NCBI GenBank assembly: GCA_002173095.1
Contig: NHBK01000027.1
Span: 1-64,000 of the forward strand
Source of the DNA: Hyphomonadaceae bacterium TMED5
GTDB taxonomy: Bacteria; Pseudomonadota; Alphaproteobacteria; Caulobacterales; Hyphomonadaceae
Length of the DNA stretch: 64,000 nt
Reading direction: 5' to 3'
Part shown: in pieces, positions 8,209 through 17,757 of the stretch
How positions within the stretch are numbered: the stretch's first letter is position 1
Layout: each line of letters opens with the position of its first letter
Program-made: the position numbers and the translations under genes
The notes under the pieces: model-generated
The model's input: the letters and a program-made list of their open reading frames with translations, nothing else
Databases searched by the model: none
What the model was told of the DNA's origin: nothing

Positions 8209-8646
8209 TTATGGAATCAGGGTGGCAAGAGCCTTCAGAGCTAGCACATAACCAGCTGCACCCAGTCCTGCAATCGATCCGGTCACGACAGGACTAACAA
8301 AATTAGTTTGCCTGAAGTCATCGCGTGCCGCCGGATTTGACAGATGGACTTCAATAACTGGTACGTCCAGCGCTTTAAGCGCGTCGTGTATTGCCACAGA
8401 TGTGTGGGTGTAAGCCGCTGCATTCAGAATAACGCCCGACGCGTTTGTTCTGGCATCTTGCAGCCAGTCAACGATCTGGCCTTCTGAATTGCTCTGCAGC
8501 ATTTTAACGGACATATCGAGTTCAGCCGCTTCCTCATTCAGGAGCGTTTCGATATCACCAAGCGTGAGCCGTCCATAGATTTCTGGCTCTCGCTGTCCGA
8601 GCAGGTTTAGATTCGGACCGTTTATGCAGGAAATTTGTCTTGTCAT
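8209..8646 (-). CDS. aroQ: Type II 3-dehydroquinate dehydratase
   Basis: The start is placed at ATG 8646 ([14 protein letters not shown]); an in-frame GTG at 8667 is also possible. The 145-residue protein matches class II dehydroquinases, which convert 3-dehydroquinate to 3-dehydroshikimate in the shikimate pathway. Motifs are [17 protein letters not shown], with the catalytic tyrosine at its end, [10 protein letters not shown], and VIEVHLSN with the catalytic histidine. It is the first gene of the aroQ-accB-accC-aat operon and is divergent from thiS across a short intergenic region. Confidence 0.95.
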   Translation of the reverse strand: MTRQISCINGPNLNLLGQREPEIYGRLTLGDIETLLNEEAAELDMSVKMLQSNSEGQIVDWLQDARTNASGVILNAAAYTHTSVAIHDALKALDVPVIEVHLSNPAARDDFRQTNFVSPVVTGSIAGLGAAGYVLALKALATLIP

Positions 8647-8697
8647 ATTGGACTGGACGCTTAGCACACCTATCGTGATAAGCCAGACACATATTGA

Positions 8698-8916
8698 ATG
8701 CGAAAGGCAATAGCTTTGCAGATCAGATTGAATGGCGAGCCCTTCGAGGTCAAATCCGCAGCAACTGTGCTGGAACTGGTTCTGGAATTAGAGCTGGACC
8801 CGAAGTCTGTTGCTGTAGAGCGGAACCTTGAGATTGTGCCGAAATCGCGCCATGGCGAGGAAAGCCTGACGCCGGGCGATTCTATTGAAATTGTTGAGTT
8901 TGTAGGGGGTGGCTGA
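8698..8916 (+). CDS. thiS: Sulfur carrier protein ThiS
   Basis: This 72-residue ubiquitin-like protein supplies sulfur for thiazole formation in thiamine synthesis. It shows the ThiS pattern: an N-terminal beta strand ([12 protein letters not shown]), [34 protein letters not shown]. The C-terminal Gly-Gly needed for thiocarboxylation is present, here as three glycines. It lies 7 bases before the thiG ATG and is presumably co-transcribed. No TPP riboswitch could be recognised upstream. Confidence 0.92.
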   Translation: MRKAIALQIRLNGEPFEVKSAATVLELVLELELDPKSVAVERNLEIVPKSRHGEESLTPGDSIEIVEFVGGG

Positions 8917-8923
8917 AATCACC

Positions 8924-9709
8924 ATGAGTACCGAAACGAAATCCGATGAGTTGGTAATTGCTGGCCGCACATTTTCCTCGCGCCTGGTTATCGGCACCGG
9001 CAAATACAAAACCTATGAACAGAATGCAGAAGCCTGTGTGGCGGCGGGCGTCGACATGGTCACTGTCGCGGTGCGCCGTGTGAACCTGACAGACAAGTCT
9101 CAGCCGCGTCTCACAGATTTTGTTTCCCCGAAGGATTATACCTTCCTGCCGAACACTGCAGGGTGTTTTACGGCTGAGGATGCTATTCGGACGCTGCGTC
9201 TTGCGCGTGAGGCGGGTGGCTGGGACCTCGTAAAGCTGGAAGTCCTCTCAGACCAGAAAACCCTCTATCCTGATATGAGCGAAACGCTGCGTGCAGCTGA
9301 GCTTCTCATCAAAGAGGGCTTTCAGGTCATGGTGTATTGTTCAGACGACCCGGTTTACGCCAAGCGTCTGGAAGATGCGGGATGCTGCGCAATCATGCCT
9401 CTCGGTTCACTGATTGGCTCAGGCCTTGGGATAATGAACCCGGTCAATATCCGTCTGATCGTGGAGCAAACCCGCGTTCCGGTCATTGTGGACGCAGGTG
9501 TTGGTACAGCCTCCGACGCAGCTGTGGCCATGGAGCTGGGCTGTGACGGCGTTCTGATGAACACCGCTATTGCAGAAGCAAAAGACCCAATCCTGATGGC
9601 AAGCGCAATGAAACATGCCGTCATTGCTGGGCGTCAGTCCTATCTGGCTGGGCGTATGCCGAAGAAGCGTTATGCAGACCCAAGCTCACCGCTTGCGGGG
9701 CTCATCTGA
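8924..9709 (+). CDS. thiG: Thiazole synthase
   Basis: The ATG at 8924 is preferred because the purine-rich TAGGGGGTGG ends a few bases upstream; an in-frame GTG at 8909 exists. The 261-residue TIM-barrel enzyme joins DXP, dehydroglycine and ThiS-thiocarboxylate to make thiazole phosphate. Signatures are [22 protein letters not shown] with the Schiff-base lysine, and [32 protein letters not shown]. It pairs with thiS; other thi genes of this branch are not nearby, and thiL lies at 30952. Confidence 0.96.
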   Translation: MSTETKSDELVIAGRTFSSRLVIGTGKYKTYEQNAEACVAAGVDMVTVAVRRVNLTDKSQPRLTDFVSPKDYTFLPNTAGCFTAEDAIRTLRLAREAGGWDLVKLEVLSDQKTLYPDMSETLRAAELLIKEGFQVMVYCSDDPVYAKRLEDAGCCAIMPLGSLIGSGLGIMNPVNIRLIVEQTRVPVIVDAGVGTASDAAVAMELGCDGVLMNTAIAEAKDPILMASAMKHAVIAGRQSYLAGRMPKKRYADPSSPLAGLI

Positions 9710-9775
9710 TCACGAGTGACCGTGTGATCTAAAAAAATCGCTGACCCCGCTGCGAAACTTGTGTATCGCGGCGGC

Positions 9776-10996
9776 ATGTCCGGACGTTTTGCAGCTTTTC
9801 GCCATTCCAGTTATCGCCGATATTTTGGCGCGCGCTTTCTGACAGCCTTTGCGGCGCAGATCCTGTCAGTGTCGATCGCCTGGCAGATGTATGACGAGAC
9901 AGGGCGCGCTGATCTGCTTGGCTGGATAGGTCTCGTTCAATTTTTGCCAGCTCTGCTTTTGGTGTTTATCACTGGGCTCGCAGCTGACCGGTTGGGGCGC
10001 CGACTGGTGATGGGGCTGGCCATTCTGGTCGAAATGCTCTGCGCAGGGGGCATTCTGTATATGGCTTTCAACGCCGTATTTCACCCAATCTGGGTGCTGG
10101 CGGTGCTGGGCTTGTTCGGCTGCGCGCGGGCATTCTTTGCGCCAGCGTCTTCAAGCCTTGCCGTCAATCTGGTGCCGCCAGAAGATTTCTCTAATGCCGC
10201 GGGCTTTTCCGCGCTGACCTGGCAGACGGCCTCCATCATTGGTCCTGTCGCTGGCGGGCTGCTTTATGGCTGGAATGCGAAGATCGCCTATTGCACGTCG
10301 ACTGTTCTGTTTCTTGTGGCGGCCGTCCTCATTTTCTCAATTCCAAAACCAGAACAGGCGCGCCAGAGCCGTGTAACGACGCTCTCTACCGTTATGGGCG
10401 GCTTTGCTTATGTCTGGAAGCAGAAGGTGGTTCTCGGCGCGATTTCGCTTGACCTGTTTGCTGTTCTGCTTGGTGGAGCGATCGCGCTCCTGCCAATCTA
10501 TGCGCGCGATATTCTGCATTTGGATGCGGGCGGCCTTGGGCTCTTACGAGGCGCACCGGGCATCGGGGCTTTGATCATGATTGGATTGATCACCGCCTTC
10601 CCAATCCGAAAACATGCGGGCCTTATCCTCTTTGTATCGGTGGGGATGTTTGGCCTGACGACTGCGGTTTTCGGTTTATCTACAATCGCCTGGCTATCTA
10701 TCTTCATGCTTATCCTTATTGGCGCATTCGATATGGTTTCAGTCTATATCCGCGAAATTCTGCTTCAGCTGTGGACGCCTGATGAGGTTCGAGGCCGGGT
10801 GAATGCTGTGAACTCCATATTCCTCGGAGCATCTAACGAACTCGGCGAGGCGAGGGCCGGATTTATGGCAGCCTTCTTTGGTCCGGTCTTCACCGTTGTT
10901 GCTGGTGGTCTGGCCTCCGTAGGCGTTGCGGCCCTCTGGTCCGTCATGTTCTCTAAAATCCGGCGAACCCAGCATCTGGATCGACCAGAAGACTGA
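9776..10996 (+). CDS. MFS transporter (EntS-like MFS_3 type)
   Basis: The start is at ATG 9776 (MSGRFAAFRHSSYRRYF), preferred over GTG 9761. The 406-residue protein has about twelve hydrophobic segments and the MFS motif between helices 2 and 3 (GLAADRLGRRLV). The N-terminal pattern FRxxxYRRYFGARFLTAFA and the QMYDETGR stretch are typical of the EntS/MFS_3 exporter branch. The substrate cannot be told. It lies alone, with its own upstream gap and an unrelated gene downstream. Confidence 0.85.
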   Translation: MSGRFAAFRHSSYRRYFGARFLTAFAAQILSVSIAWQMYDETGRADLLGWIGLVQFLPALLLVFITGLAADRLGRRLVMGLAILVEMLCAGGILYMAFNAVFHPIWVLAVLGLFGCARAFFAPASSSLAVNLVPPEDFSNAAGFSALTWQTASIIGPVAGGLLYGWNAKIAYCTSTVLFLVAAVLIFSIPKPEQARQSRVTTLSTVMGGFAYVWKQKVVLGAISLDLFAVLLGGAIALLPIYARDILHLDAGGLGLLRGAPGIGALIMIGLITAFPIRKHAGLILFVSVGMFGLTTAVFGLSTIAWLSIFMLILIGAFDMVSVYIREILLQLWTPDEVRGRVNAVNSIFLGASNELGEARAGFMAAFFGPVFTVVAGGLASVGVAALWSVMFSKIRRTQHLDRPED

Positions 10997-11147
10997 TACT
11001 GATCTGTCGAAGGTTTCAGCCTCCCCACGAATGAACGTATTTACTTTACGGCGTATCTGGCCCGCTCTGGGCGATTGACAGCGGCTTTGATCTGCGGTCA
11101 GAAAGATAAATAAAGTAAACTACAATGAAATCGGGAGGAAGATATCC

Positions 11148-11672
11148 ATGGTAAAATGGATACTGGGCATTCTTGTCCTGATGGCGTTGGCGATTGCCAT
11201 TGCCATGATGGGGCAAGCACCGGAAATGGTCTCGGGAGGACCGCATCCGGACTATTCGGGAATGAGCATTGGTGGCGATGGGGCCGCTCGTCTACAAGGC
11301 TTGTGGGTAGAGGGGCTTATCCTCTATTTTGCGACCTTTATCAGCATGCCTGTCTTTTGCGTGCTGGGTATCGCAAAACGCAACAGATCACAGCTTTTCT
11401 GGACGCTCATGGGAGGCGTCACAGCGCTCAATCTGATGTTCGCTGCGCTCCTCATTTATTTTTACATCAGCTTTCTGAACACAGGAGAGACCTTCCTTCT
11501 TCTCGGCTTTCCTGCGCCAACCGCGATGATGATGTTTGGCTGCTGGGGCTCCGCTTTTCTGTTCACCGTGATCTTCATCTGGAAGTTCGACACATTCATT
11601 TTCACGCCAGAAGATGAGGCCGCCGTTGAGGCGCTCGTCAAAGCGCGTGAGCAGCAATCGGCGGAGGCGTAG
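11148..11672 (+). CDS. Small four-helix membrane protein, partner gene of the adjacent symporter
   Basis: The ATG at 11148 follows GGGAGGAAG with good spacing. The 174-residue product has an N-terminal hydrophobic segment (about 4-22) and three further hydrophobic segments (about 56-76, 88-110, 120-148), ending in a charged tail (PEDEAAVEALVKAREQQ). I do not recognise the family. It ends 3 bases before the sodium:solute symporter gene, so the two are surely co-transcribed, and the protein may be an accessory subunit. Some symporters have small membrane partners (DUF485, DUF4212), but this one is longer and shows no clear match. Confidence 0.7.
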   Translation: MVKWILGILVLMALAIAIAMMGQAPEMVSGGPHPDYSGMSIGGDGAARLQGLWVEGLILYFATFISMPVFCVLGIAKRNRSQLFWTLMGGVTALNLMFAALLIYFYISFLNTGETFLLLGFPAPTAMMMFGCWGSAFLFTVIFIWKFDTFIFTPEDEAAVEALVKAREQQSAEA

Positions 11673-11675
11673 ATC

Positions 11676-13172
11676 ATGGAAGCGCTTCGTGAACCGATTA
11701 TTCTGGGCTGTGTCGCAGCCTATATGGTGATCTGTATTCTTGTTGGCCTCTGGGCCATGAAGAAAACCCATTCAGCCGCCGATTTCTTCGTCGCGGGTAA
11801 AGGTCTTGGGCCAATGGTGGTCGGCCTTGCTGTCTTTTCCTCTACGCTTTCAGGCTTCGGTTTTGTGGGCGGGCCGGGGCTTGTCTACAATATGGGTATG
11901 AGTTCGGTCTGGATGGTGATCGTCTCGACCGCAGGCTATGCGATTTGCTTCTTCATGTTGGCAAAACGCATCCGGATTATGGCTGATGTGCGCGATACAA
12001 TTTCGCTGCCGGATATTGTCGCGTCCCGGTATTCCAGTAAATCCGCTGGCGGGTGGATGGCTGTTGTCATCATTCTTGGCGTTCTGGGCTATCTGGCAAC
12101 TCAGATCCTCGCCATGTCTACTGTATTGCAGTCCATCCTGGGTTCGACCGAATGGTTTGAGGGGATTGGCCTGATTACCTGCGCGGTGATCTCAACCAGC
12201 GTTCTCATTTTCTATGCCGTCACGGGCGGTATTATCGCATCGGTTTATACAGACCTGGTGCAGGGTGCGATCATGATGGTTTGCGGTCTGCTTGTCGTCA
12301 TTGCCGCGGCCATGGCGGTTGATGGCGGCTTTAGCGGCGCATCTGAAACTCTGCTAACAGATGACGCAGAAGCGATCATGCCGTTTGGCTCGCTCGGACT
12401 GTTCGGATCTATTGGCTGGTTCTTCATGTTCGGTGTCGGACTTGCGGGGCAACCGCATCTGATTACCAAGCTGATGATGAACCGGAAGATTCGCGATAAT
12501 CGCATCATTCTTCCGCTCTCTATCGCTGGATATGCCGTTGCAGCCATGTTGTGGATATCAGTGGGCCTCGTCATGCGCGCGCTCGTTATTCAGGGCAATC
12601 ATGATCCGCTGGGCCTCCCGGATGATGCTGCACCAGAATTTCTGGCGGCTTATGCAAACCCAATTCTGGCGGGCGTAGTTTTCGCAGGGTTGTTCGCGGC
12701 GATTATGTCGACCGCAGACGGGTTTCTGAATATCGGCGCTGCTGCAATCATTCACGACCTACCTAAGGCCTTGCGCGGTAAGCCGCTCAAAAACGAGCTT
12801 TGGTGGGCTCGAATTGCGACCGTGGCTCTGACTGTGTTCGCGACCGTTTTTGCACTCTATGCGAGATATAATAGCGGTGAGTTGGTTGCCTTGCTCGGTG
12901 CATTCGGCTGGGGGACGTTTGCTGCGGCGATCTTCCCTGTCGTTGCAATTGGCCTGAACTGGCAGCGTGCGACATCTGAGGCGGCCATTGCGGCCATTAT
13001 TCTGTCTCTCGTGTTTAATTTCAGCATCAAACTGTTTGGCATAGCCATGCCGTTCGGGATGGATGGGGGCTTCATCTCAATGCTGATTTCATGCATCGCA
13101 TTCATCGTGATTTCCTATGTGCAGAAGCCAAAACTTTTGCCGGCGGACATCCGAAAGGCGATGGAGATCTGA
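11676..13172 (+). CDS. Sodium:solute symporter family transporter
   Basis: This 498-residue protein has about thirteen hydrophobic segments and SSS family landmarks: AADFFVAGKGLGP after helix 1, FSSTLSGFGFVGGPG, GGIIASVYTDLVQGAIM, and FAAIMSTADGFLNI in the region that forms part of the sodium site. Members import proline, pantothenate, acetate or similar solutes with sodium. The sequence alone does not identify the substrate. It is coupled to the small membrane protein upstream. Confidence 0.88.
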   Translation: MEALREPIILGCVAAYMVICILVGLWAMKKTHSAADFFVAGKGLGPMVVGLAVFSSTLSGFGFVGGPGLVYNMGMSSVWMVIVSTAGYAICFFMLAKRIRIMADVRDTISLPDIVASRYSSKSAGGWMAVVIILGVLGYLATQILAMSTVLQSILGSTEWFEGIGLITCAVISTSVLIFYAVTGGIIASVYTDLVQGAIMMVCGLLVVIAAAMAVDGGFSGASETLLTDDAEAIMPFGSLGLFGSIGWFFMFGVGLAGQPHLITKLMMNRKIRDNRIILPLSIAGYAVAAMLWISVGLVMRALVIQGNHDPLGLPDDAAPEFLAAYANPILAGVVFAGLFAAIMSTADGFLNIGAAAIIHDLPKALRGKPLKNELWWARIATVALTVFATVFALYARYNSGELVALLGAFGWGTFAAAIFPVVAIGLNWQRATSEAAIAAIILSLVFNFSIKLFGIAMPFGMDGGFISMLISCIAFIVISYVQKPKLLPADIRKAMEI

Positions 13173-13271
13173 TACTCAACTCGCATTAACAGGCTGGCGC
13201 CTCCTTCCGATGATTGATACGCTGAATGAAACAATAAACATTCAGAGAGAATGTGCAGAGGGAGAGGCGTC

Positions 13272-14822
13272 ATGTCTGAGAAGGCAGAACCAGAGTTTTT
13301 TGATGTGCTGATTGTGGGTGCCGGCTTGTCCGGCATCGGGGCCGCATATCACCTGCAACAGAAATGCCCGGACAAATCGTATGTGATCCTTGAGGGTCGA
13401 GATGCGATTGGCGGAACCTGGGATTTATTCCGCTATCCGGGCGTTCGTTCCGATTCAGATATGCATACGCTGGGCTATTCTTTTAAGCCCTGGCGCAAAG
13501 CCAAAGCTATTGCCGACGGTCCCTCCATTCGGAGCTATGTTCGCGACACGGCGGACGAAAACGGGATCACCCAACACATTCGATTTGGGCAGTCAGTCGT
13601 TTCCGCAGACTGGGAGTCTGAGACGTCCAGCTGGCGTGTGCGCACCAATGGCAGCCCGGCTGAATTCCGTTGTGGCTTCCTGATGATGTGCAGCGGTTAT
13701 TACAGCTATGAAAAAGGCTATACGCCTGATTTTCCGCGTGCTGAAAGCTTCAGCGGTACAATCCTGCATCCACAGGCATGGGATGAGAATTTCGATTATT
13801 CCGGCCAGAAAGTCGTGATTATTGGCAGTGGCGCAACGGCTGTAACGCTGGTGCCTGAGATGGCGAAACATGCCGAACATGTCACCATGCTTCAGCGCTC
13901 ACCAACCTATATGTTCTCCCGACCAGCAGAGGACAAAGTTGCAAATTCACTGCGCAAATACCTTCCTGAAAAGCTCGCCTACACGATGACCCGCTGGAAG
14001 AATGTTCTGATGCAGATGTTCTTCTTCAACATGGCGCAGAAGGAACCGGAGAAGATCAAGCAACGCCTTATCGGCGCTGTGAAGCAGCAGCTTGGTCCCG
14101 ATTTCGATGTCGAGAAGCATTTTACGCCCAGCTATAATCCATGGGATCAGAGATTGTGCCTCGTGCCGGACAATGACCTCTTCGATTCCATCCGTGAGGG
14201 ATCTGCATCCATTGTGACGGATCATATCGACCATTTCGATCAGGCAGGCATTGTGCTGAAATCTGGCGAACGCATTGATGCTGACCTGATCGTGACAGCA
14301 ACGGGTCTGGATCTGAAGTTTCTGGGCGGCGTCGATTTTGCGGTAGATGGCCGCGCCGTGGTACCGAATGATCTTTTGAATTATAAAGGTCTGATGTTCT
14401 CCGGAATGCCGAACATGGCATCCGTCTTCGGATACACGAATGCGTCCTGGACACTGAAGGCGGATATTTCCAGCGAGTTTGTCTGCCGGCTTCTGAACCA
14501 TATGGACAGCAAAGGTCTCGCCGCTGCGACGCCGGTCAATGAGGACGCGGATATAGAAACCGAGAACTGGCTTAATTTCTCTTCCGGTTACATTCAAAGA
14601 TCGCTCAGTCGCTTTCCCCAGCAGGCCGTGGTGAAGCCCTGGAAGTTGAACCAGAACTATGCCGCTGACCTCATGACTTTACGCTATAGCAAGCTGGATG
14701 ATGGCGTAATGCAGTTCTCTGTTCAGGGGGAGACTGTCCCTATGTCTGTTCCGCCAAAACAGCATTCAGCACCGATTGTGGACTTGAAAGAAGAGGCCGC
14801 TCAAGAGGTCGCCGCTGAATAA
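13272..14822 (+). CDS. Flavin-containing (Baeyer-Villiger type) monooxygenase
   Basis: The ATG at 13272 follows GGAGAGGCG. The 516-residue protein has an FAD-binding GxGxxG at residues 16-21 (GAGLSG), the class B motif SEG-like region GGTWDLFRYPGVRSDSD, and a second nucleotide motif IGSGATAVTL for NADPH. The Baeyer-Villiger fingerprint reads FSGTILHPQAWDE, with aspartate where the consensus FxGxxxHxxxWP has proline, as in the EthA-like branch. It probably oxygenates ketones or sulfur compounds. Neighbours give no substrate hint; it stands alone between a symporter and a convergent tag gene. Confidence 0.88.
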   Translation: MSEKAEPEFFDVLIVGAGLSGIGAAYHLQQKCPDKSYVILEGRDAIGGTWDLFRYPGVRSDSDMHTLGYSFKPWRKAKAIADGPSIRSYVRDTADENGITQHIRFGQSVVSADWESETSSWRVRTNGSPAEFRCGFLMMCSGYYSYEKGYTPDFPRAESFSGTILHPQAWDENFDYSGQKVVIIGSGATAVTLVPEMAKHAEHVTMLQRSPTYMFSRPAEDKVANSLRKYLPEKLAYTMTRWKNVLMQMFFFNMAQKEPEKIKQRLIGAVKQQLGPDFDVEKHFTPSYNPWDQRLCLVPDNDLFDSIREGSASIVTDHIDHFDQAGIVLKSGERIDADLIVTATGLDLKFLGGVDFAVDGRAVVPNDLLNYKGLMFSGMPNMASVFGYTNASWTLKADISSEFVCRLLNHMDSKGLAAATPVNEDADIETENWLNFSSGYIQRSLSRFPQQAVVKPWKLNQNYAADLMTLRYSKLDDGVMQFSVQGETVPMSVPPKQHSAPIVDLKEEAAQEVAAE

Positions 14823-14825
14823 TAC

Positions 14826-15416
14826 TCAGCGCGCGAACTTCTGGACTTCTGAATGTCTGGGGCAGGCGGTTTCATGGTCATTGATCATGCCGACCGCCTG
14901 CATGAAGGCGTAGACGATCACAGGGCCGCAATATTTAAACCCCCGCTTTTTAAGCGCTTTAGACATGGCTTCTGAGGCATCGTCTTTGACAGGTGCGTCC
15001 CGAAAATTGGTCCAGCTATTCTGAACCGGTTTTCCGTCGACAAAGCTCCACATCCATTCGGAGAAGTCTTCTCCTGCCTCATTAAAGGCGAGATAGGCTT
15101 TTGCATTTCCTATCAACGCTCTGATCTTTTGCGTTGACCGGATAATTCCCGGATTTTGAAGTGCAGTTTCGATGCGTGCGTCGTCCCAGTCAGCTATGCT
15201 TATCGGGTCAAACTGGTCGAATTCCTCACGCATGGATTCGCGTTTATAAAGAATGGTGCGCCAGGAAAGCCCCGCCTGAAATCCATCCAGCTGAAGCTTT
15301 TCCCATAAGGCCCTGCCATCATATTCAGGAACGCCCCATTCGGTATCATGATACGCGCGATAGACCGGGTCATCGGCTGGCGCCCAGGGGCAGTGAATGT
15401 CTGAAGGCGCGCTCAT
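14826..15416 (-). CDS. tag: DNA-3-methyladenine glycosylase I
   Basis: This 196-residue protein matches Tag, which removes 3-methyladenine from alkylated DNA in base excision repair. Signatures are the N-terminal CPWAPADDPVYRAYHDTEWG, EKLQLDGFQAGLSWRTIL, and FKYCGPVIVYAFMQAVGMINDH near the C-terminus. The zinc ligands typical of Tag (early Cys, His in YHDTEWG, late His and Cys in DHETACPRH) can be seen. It follows ygfZ by 10 bases, so the two are co-transcribed. Confidence 0.95.
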   Translation of the reverse strand: MSAPSDIHCPWAPADDPVYRAYHDTEWGVPEYDGRALWEKLQLDGFQAGLSWRTILYKRESMREEFDQFDPISIADWDDARIETALQNPGIIRSTQKIRALIGNAKAYLAFNEAGEDFSEWMWSFVDGKPVQNSWTNFRDAPVKDDASEAMSKALKKRGFKYCGPVIVYAFMQAVGMINDHETACPRHSEVQKFAR

Positions 15417-15426
15417 GAATTGCCTC

Positions 15427-16254
15427 TTAGTCAGAGAATGGAAGGATTTCGGCCGGTGTTTCTCTGATCTGAGGAGTGTTGCCAGCGTCTGTTGCGGTTT
15501 GCAGCCTGTCCAGCCGTATCAGAGCGAGGCCATGCCCGTTGGACCATGACGTGACGCTGCCAATCGTTGACTCGCCTGCAACGATACTTGTGCCGCTTTC
15601 CACGATATCGAGCGGCGCTTTGACGATGAGAGTACGCTTCCGAACTTCTGTTTTTCGCTTCATGCGGCTGGCGACTTCCTGACCGACAAAGCACCCTTTT
15701 TTGAAATCAATGGCGGGCGTGATGTCCATATTAATGTCGGCAGGAAAAACGTCCGCTGAGCCGAAATCGTATCCGAATTCGGCTTGTCGCGCACTAATGC
15801 GGTGCAGATGATAGTCGCCGGAACTGCTCGCACTCGGAAGGTTTTCAATAGCCGGTGTTGTTTCCACGATCGCGCGGAAGCATGGGCTTGGATAGGTATC
15901 ATCCTGGAAGCTGGCGAGTGCCGTTTCCATAGTCGCTTCGAAACTCAGGACCGCAGACAAGTCATCACGTGCGGTGAAGGCGGCATCGGCGCGTAGCTTC
16001 AACATGGTGAGGCGTTTGACCGTATCGGCGAGCGTGTCGGCTGGCACGTCCATGAAAACGGCGCCGTTGCTTTTGTAGAGATATAAATCCGTGAGGATTT
16101 TACCTTGCGGCGTCAACAGCGCACCATAGCGTCCGCCTGGATCATCCAGAGTTTCTGTGTTGCAGGTGAGAACGCGATTGAGAAAACTCAGCGCTTCGCT
16201 GCCGGAAACCGCAATGACGCGGCGTTGATCGAGCTTGAAAACCGTATCTGTCAT
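15427..16254 (-). CDS. ygfZ: Folate-binding protein YgfZ (iron-sulfur cluster repair/assembly)
   Basis: This 275-residue protein belongs to the YgfZ/GcvT-like family that uses tetrahydrofolate and helps maintain some iron-sulfur enzymes. The family signature KGCYxGQE appears as KKGCFVGQEVASRMK, with the conserved cysteine present and a conservative Tyr-to-Phe change. The N-terminal part has SEALSFLNRVLTCN and YGALLTPQGKILTDL. It is the first gene of the ygfZ-tag operon and is divergent from the dihydroorotase gene. Confidence 0.93.
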   Translation of the reverse strand: MTDTVFKLDQRRVIAVSGSEALSFLNRVLTCNTETLDDPGGRYGALLTPQGKILTDLYLYKSNGAVFMDVPADTLADTVKRLTMLKLRADAAFTARDDLSAVLSFEATMETALASFQDDTYPSPCFRAIVETTPAIENLPSASSSGDYHLHRISARQAEFGYDFGSADVFPADINMDITPAIDFKKGCFVGQEVASRMKRKTEVRKRTLIVKAPLDIVESGTSIVAGESTIGSVTSWSNGHGLALIRLDRLQTATDAGNTPQIRETPAEILPFSD

Positions 16255-16393
16255 CCCTCACAGATAAGATGATTGATGCGATTACAGAAGGTGTTTCAGA
16301 GATTAGTTTTTCTGGAGCATTGTGCGAACACTCGAATATGGTGAAAACCGCGCTATAAGCGTCTGAAAGCCCGAAAGATCAGGAGATAGATCC

Positions 16394-17728
16394 ATGTATG
16401 AACTCGTACTCCGAAATGGTCAGGTTATGACCCCGGGCGGTATGGTATCGACAGATATCGGTGTGAATGACGGAAAAATCGTTCGCATTGGTGAGATTTC
16501 CCATTCTGATGCGACGGTGAACTATGATGCCAAAGGGCTCACCATTCTGCCGGGCGTAATCGATTCGCAGGTACACTTCCGTGAACCGGGCCTTGAATAC
16601 AAAGAAGACCTTGAATCAGGCGCGCGCTCAGCGGCTTTGGGCGGTGTGACTTGCGTCTTTGAAATGCCGAACACCAATCCGTCCACAATCACGCCAGAGC
16701 TGCTGCAGGACAAACTGAACCGCGCGGCTGGCCGTATGGATGTGGATCACGCTTTCTATGCTGGCGCGACGCATGACAACACGCATCTGCTTGCCGAAAT
16801 GGAAGCTATGCCGGGGTGCTGTGGTGTGAAGGTTTTCATGGGGGCGTCTACCGGCGACCTTCTGGTGCAGGATGATGAGGGCGTCGAAGCCGTTCTTCGC
16901 TCCATCAAGCGTCGCGCAGCCTTCCATTCAGAAGATGAGTACAGACTTGCTGATCGCCGCGACCTCGCCGTGCAGGGCGACTGGACGAGCCACCCCGTCG
17001 TTCGCGACCCGCAGGCGGCCATTCAGTCCACGCAGCGTTTGCTGCGTCTCGCCCGCAAAACGGGTAAGCGTATCCACGTTCTTCATATCACCACGGCAGA
17101 AGAAATGGATCTGCTCGCACAGGCAAAAGATGTGGCGAGTGTAGAGGTTACGCCGCAGCACCTGACGCTGGTTGCACCTTTTGCGTACGAAATTCTCAAA
17201 GGCCGGGCGCAGATGAACCCGCCAATTCGCGAACAAAACCATGTTGATGCGCTCTGGCGCGCTCTGAATGCCGGCATTGTTGATGTCATGGGGTCGGATC
17301 ACGCGCCGCATACGCTCGAAGAAAAGGCGCGTCCTTATCCGGCTAGCCCGTCAGGTATGCCGGGTGTTCAAACACTGGTGCCGATTATGCTGACGCATGT
17401 GAATAACGGTCATTTGTCACTGCAGCGTTTCGTTGAGCTGACCAGTGCAGGCCCGCAGCGCGTCTTCGGCATTATCGGTAAGGGGCGTATTGCAGAAGGC
17501 TATGACGCTGACTTCACCATTGTGGATATGGATCGCAAAGAGGTTATTACCGACGAATGGTCAGCAACCAAGTCCGGCTGGACACCGTTTGACGGTATGG
17601 AAGCTCAGGGCTGGCCGGTTGCTACGGTTATTCGCGGTGAGTTCATCATGCGTGATGGTGAAATCGTTCAGAAGGGCAAGGGTAAGCCTGTCCGCTTCCA
17701 GGAAACTCTTGAACCAGAAACGGCCTGA
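16394..17728 (+). CDS. Dihydroorotase (class I type)
   Basis: This 444-residue amidohydrolase closes carbamoyl-aspartate to dihydroorotate in pyrimidine synthesis. The metal-binding motif PGVIDSQVHFREPG, the carbamylated lysine region CCGVKVFMG, VLHITTAEE and the catalytic GSDHAPHT are all present, which argues for an active enzyme rather than a PyrC-like pseudo-subunit. It starts at ATG 16394 after AGGAGATAG. Aspartate transcarbamoylase is not adjacent. Hydantoinase and allantoinase are related alternatives, but EPGLEYKEDLESG and the SDHAPHT motif favour dihydroorotase. Confidence 0.88.
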   Translation: MYELVLRNGQVMTPGGMVSTDIGVNDGKIVRIGEISHSDATVNYDAKGLTILPGVIDSQVHFREPGLEYKEDLESGARSAALGGVTCVFEMPNTNPSTITPELLQDKLNRAAGRMDVDHAFYAGATHDNTHLLAEMEAMPGCCGVKVFMGASTGDLLVQDDEGVEAVLRSIKRRAAFHSEDEYRLADRRDLAVQGDWTSHPVVRDPQAAIQSTQRLLRLARKTGKRIHVLHITTAEEMDLLAQAKDVASVEVTPQHLTLVAPFAYEILKGRAQMNPPIREQNHVDALWRALNAGIVDVMGSDHAPHTLEEKARPYPASPSGMPGVQTLVPIMLTHVNNGHLSLQRFVELTSAGPQRVFGIIGKGRIAEGYDADFTIVDMDRKEVITDEWSATKSGWTPFDGMEAQGWPVATVIRGEFIMRDGEIVQKGKGKPVRFQETLEPETA

Positions 17729-17757
17729 TTTGAATATCGGGGAAGGGGTAGTCTGAA

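Noticed and set aside
8647-8697. TPP riboswitch upstream of thiS
   Set aside because: The 51-base gap is too short and has no CTGAGA-type core.
9708-9729. GATCAC-N10-GTGATC inverted repeat after thiG, considered as a terminator
   Set aside because: The hairpin is followed by A residues, not T, in the sense direction, and the arms are only six bases with AT pairs. It may be an operator but evidence is too thin.
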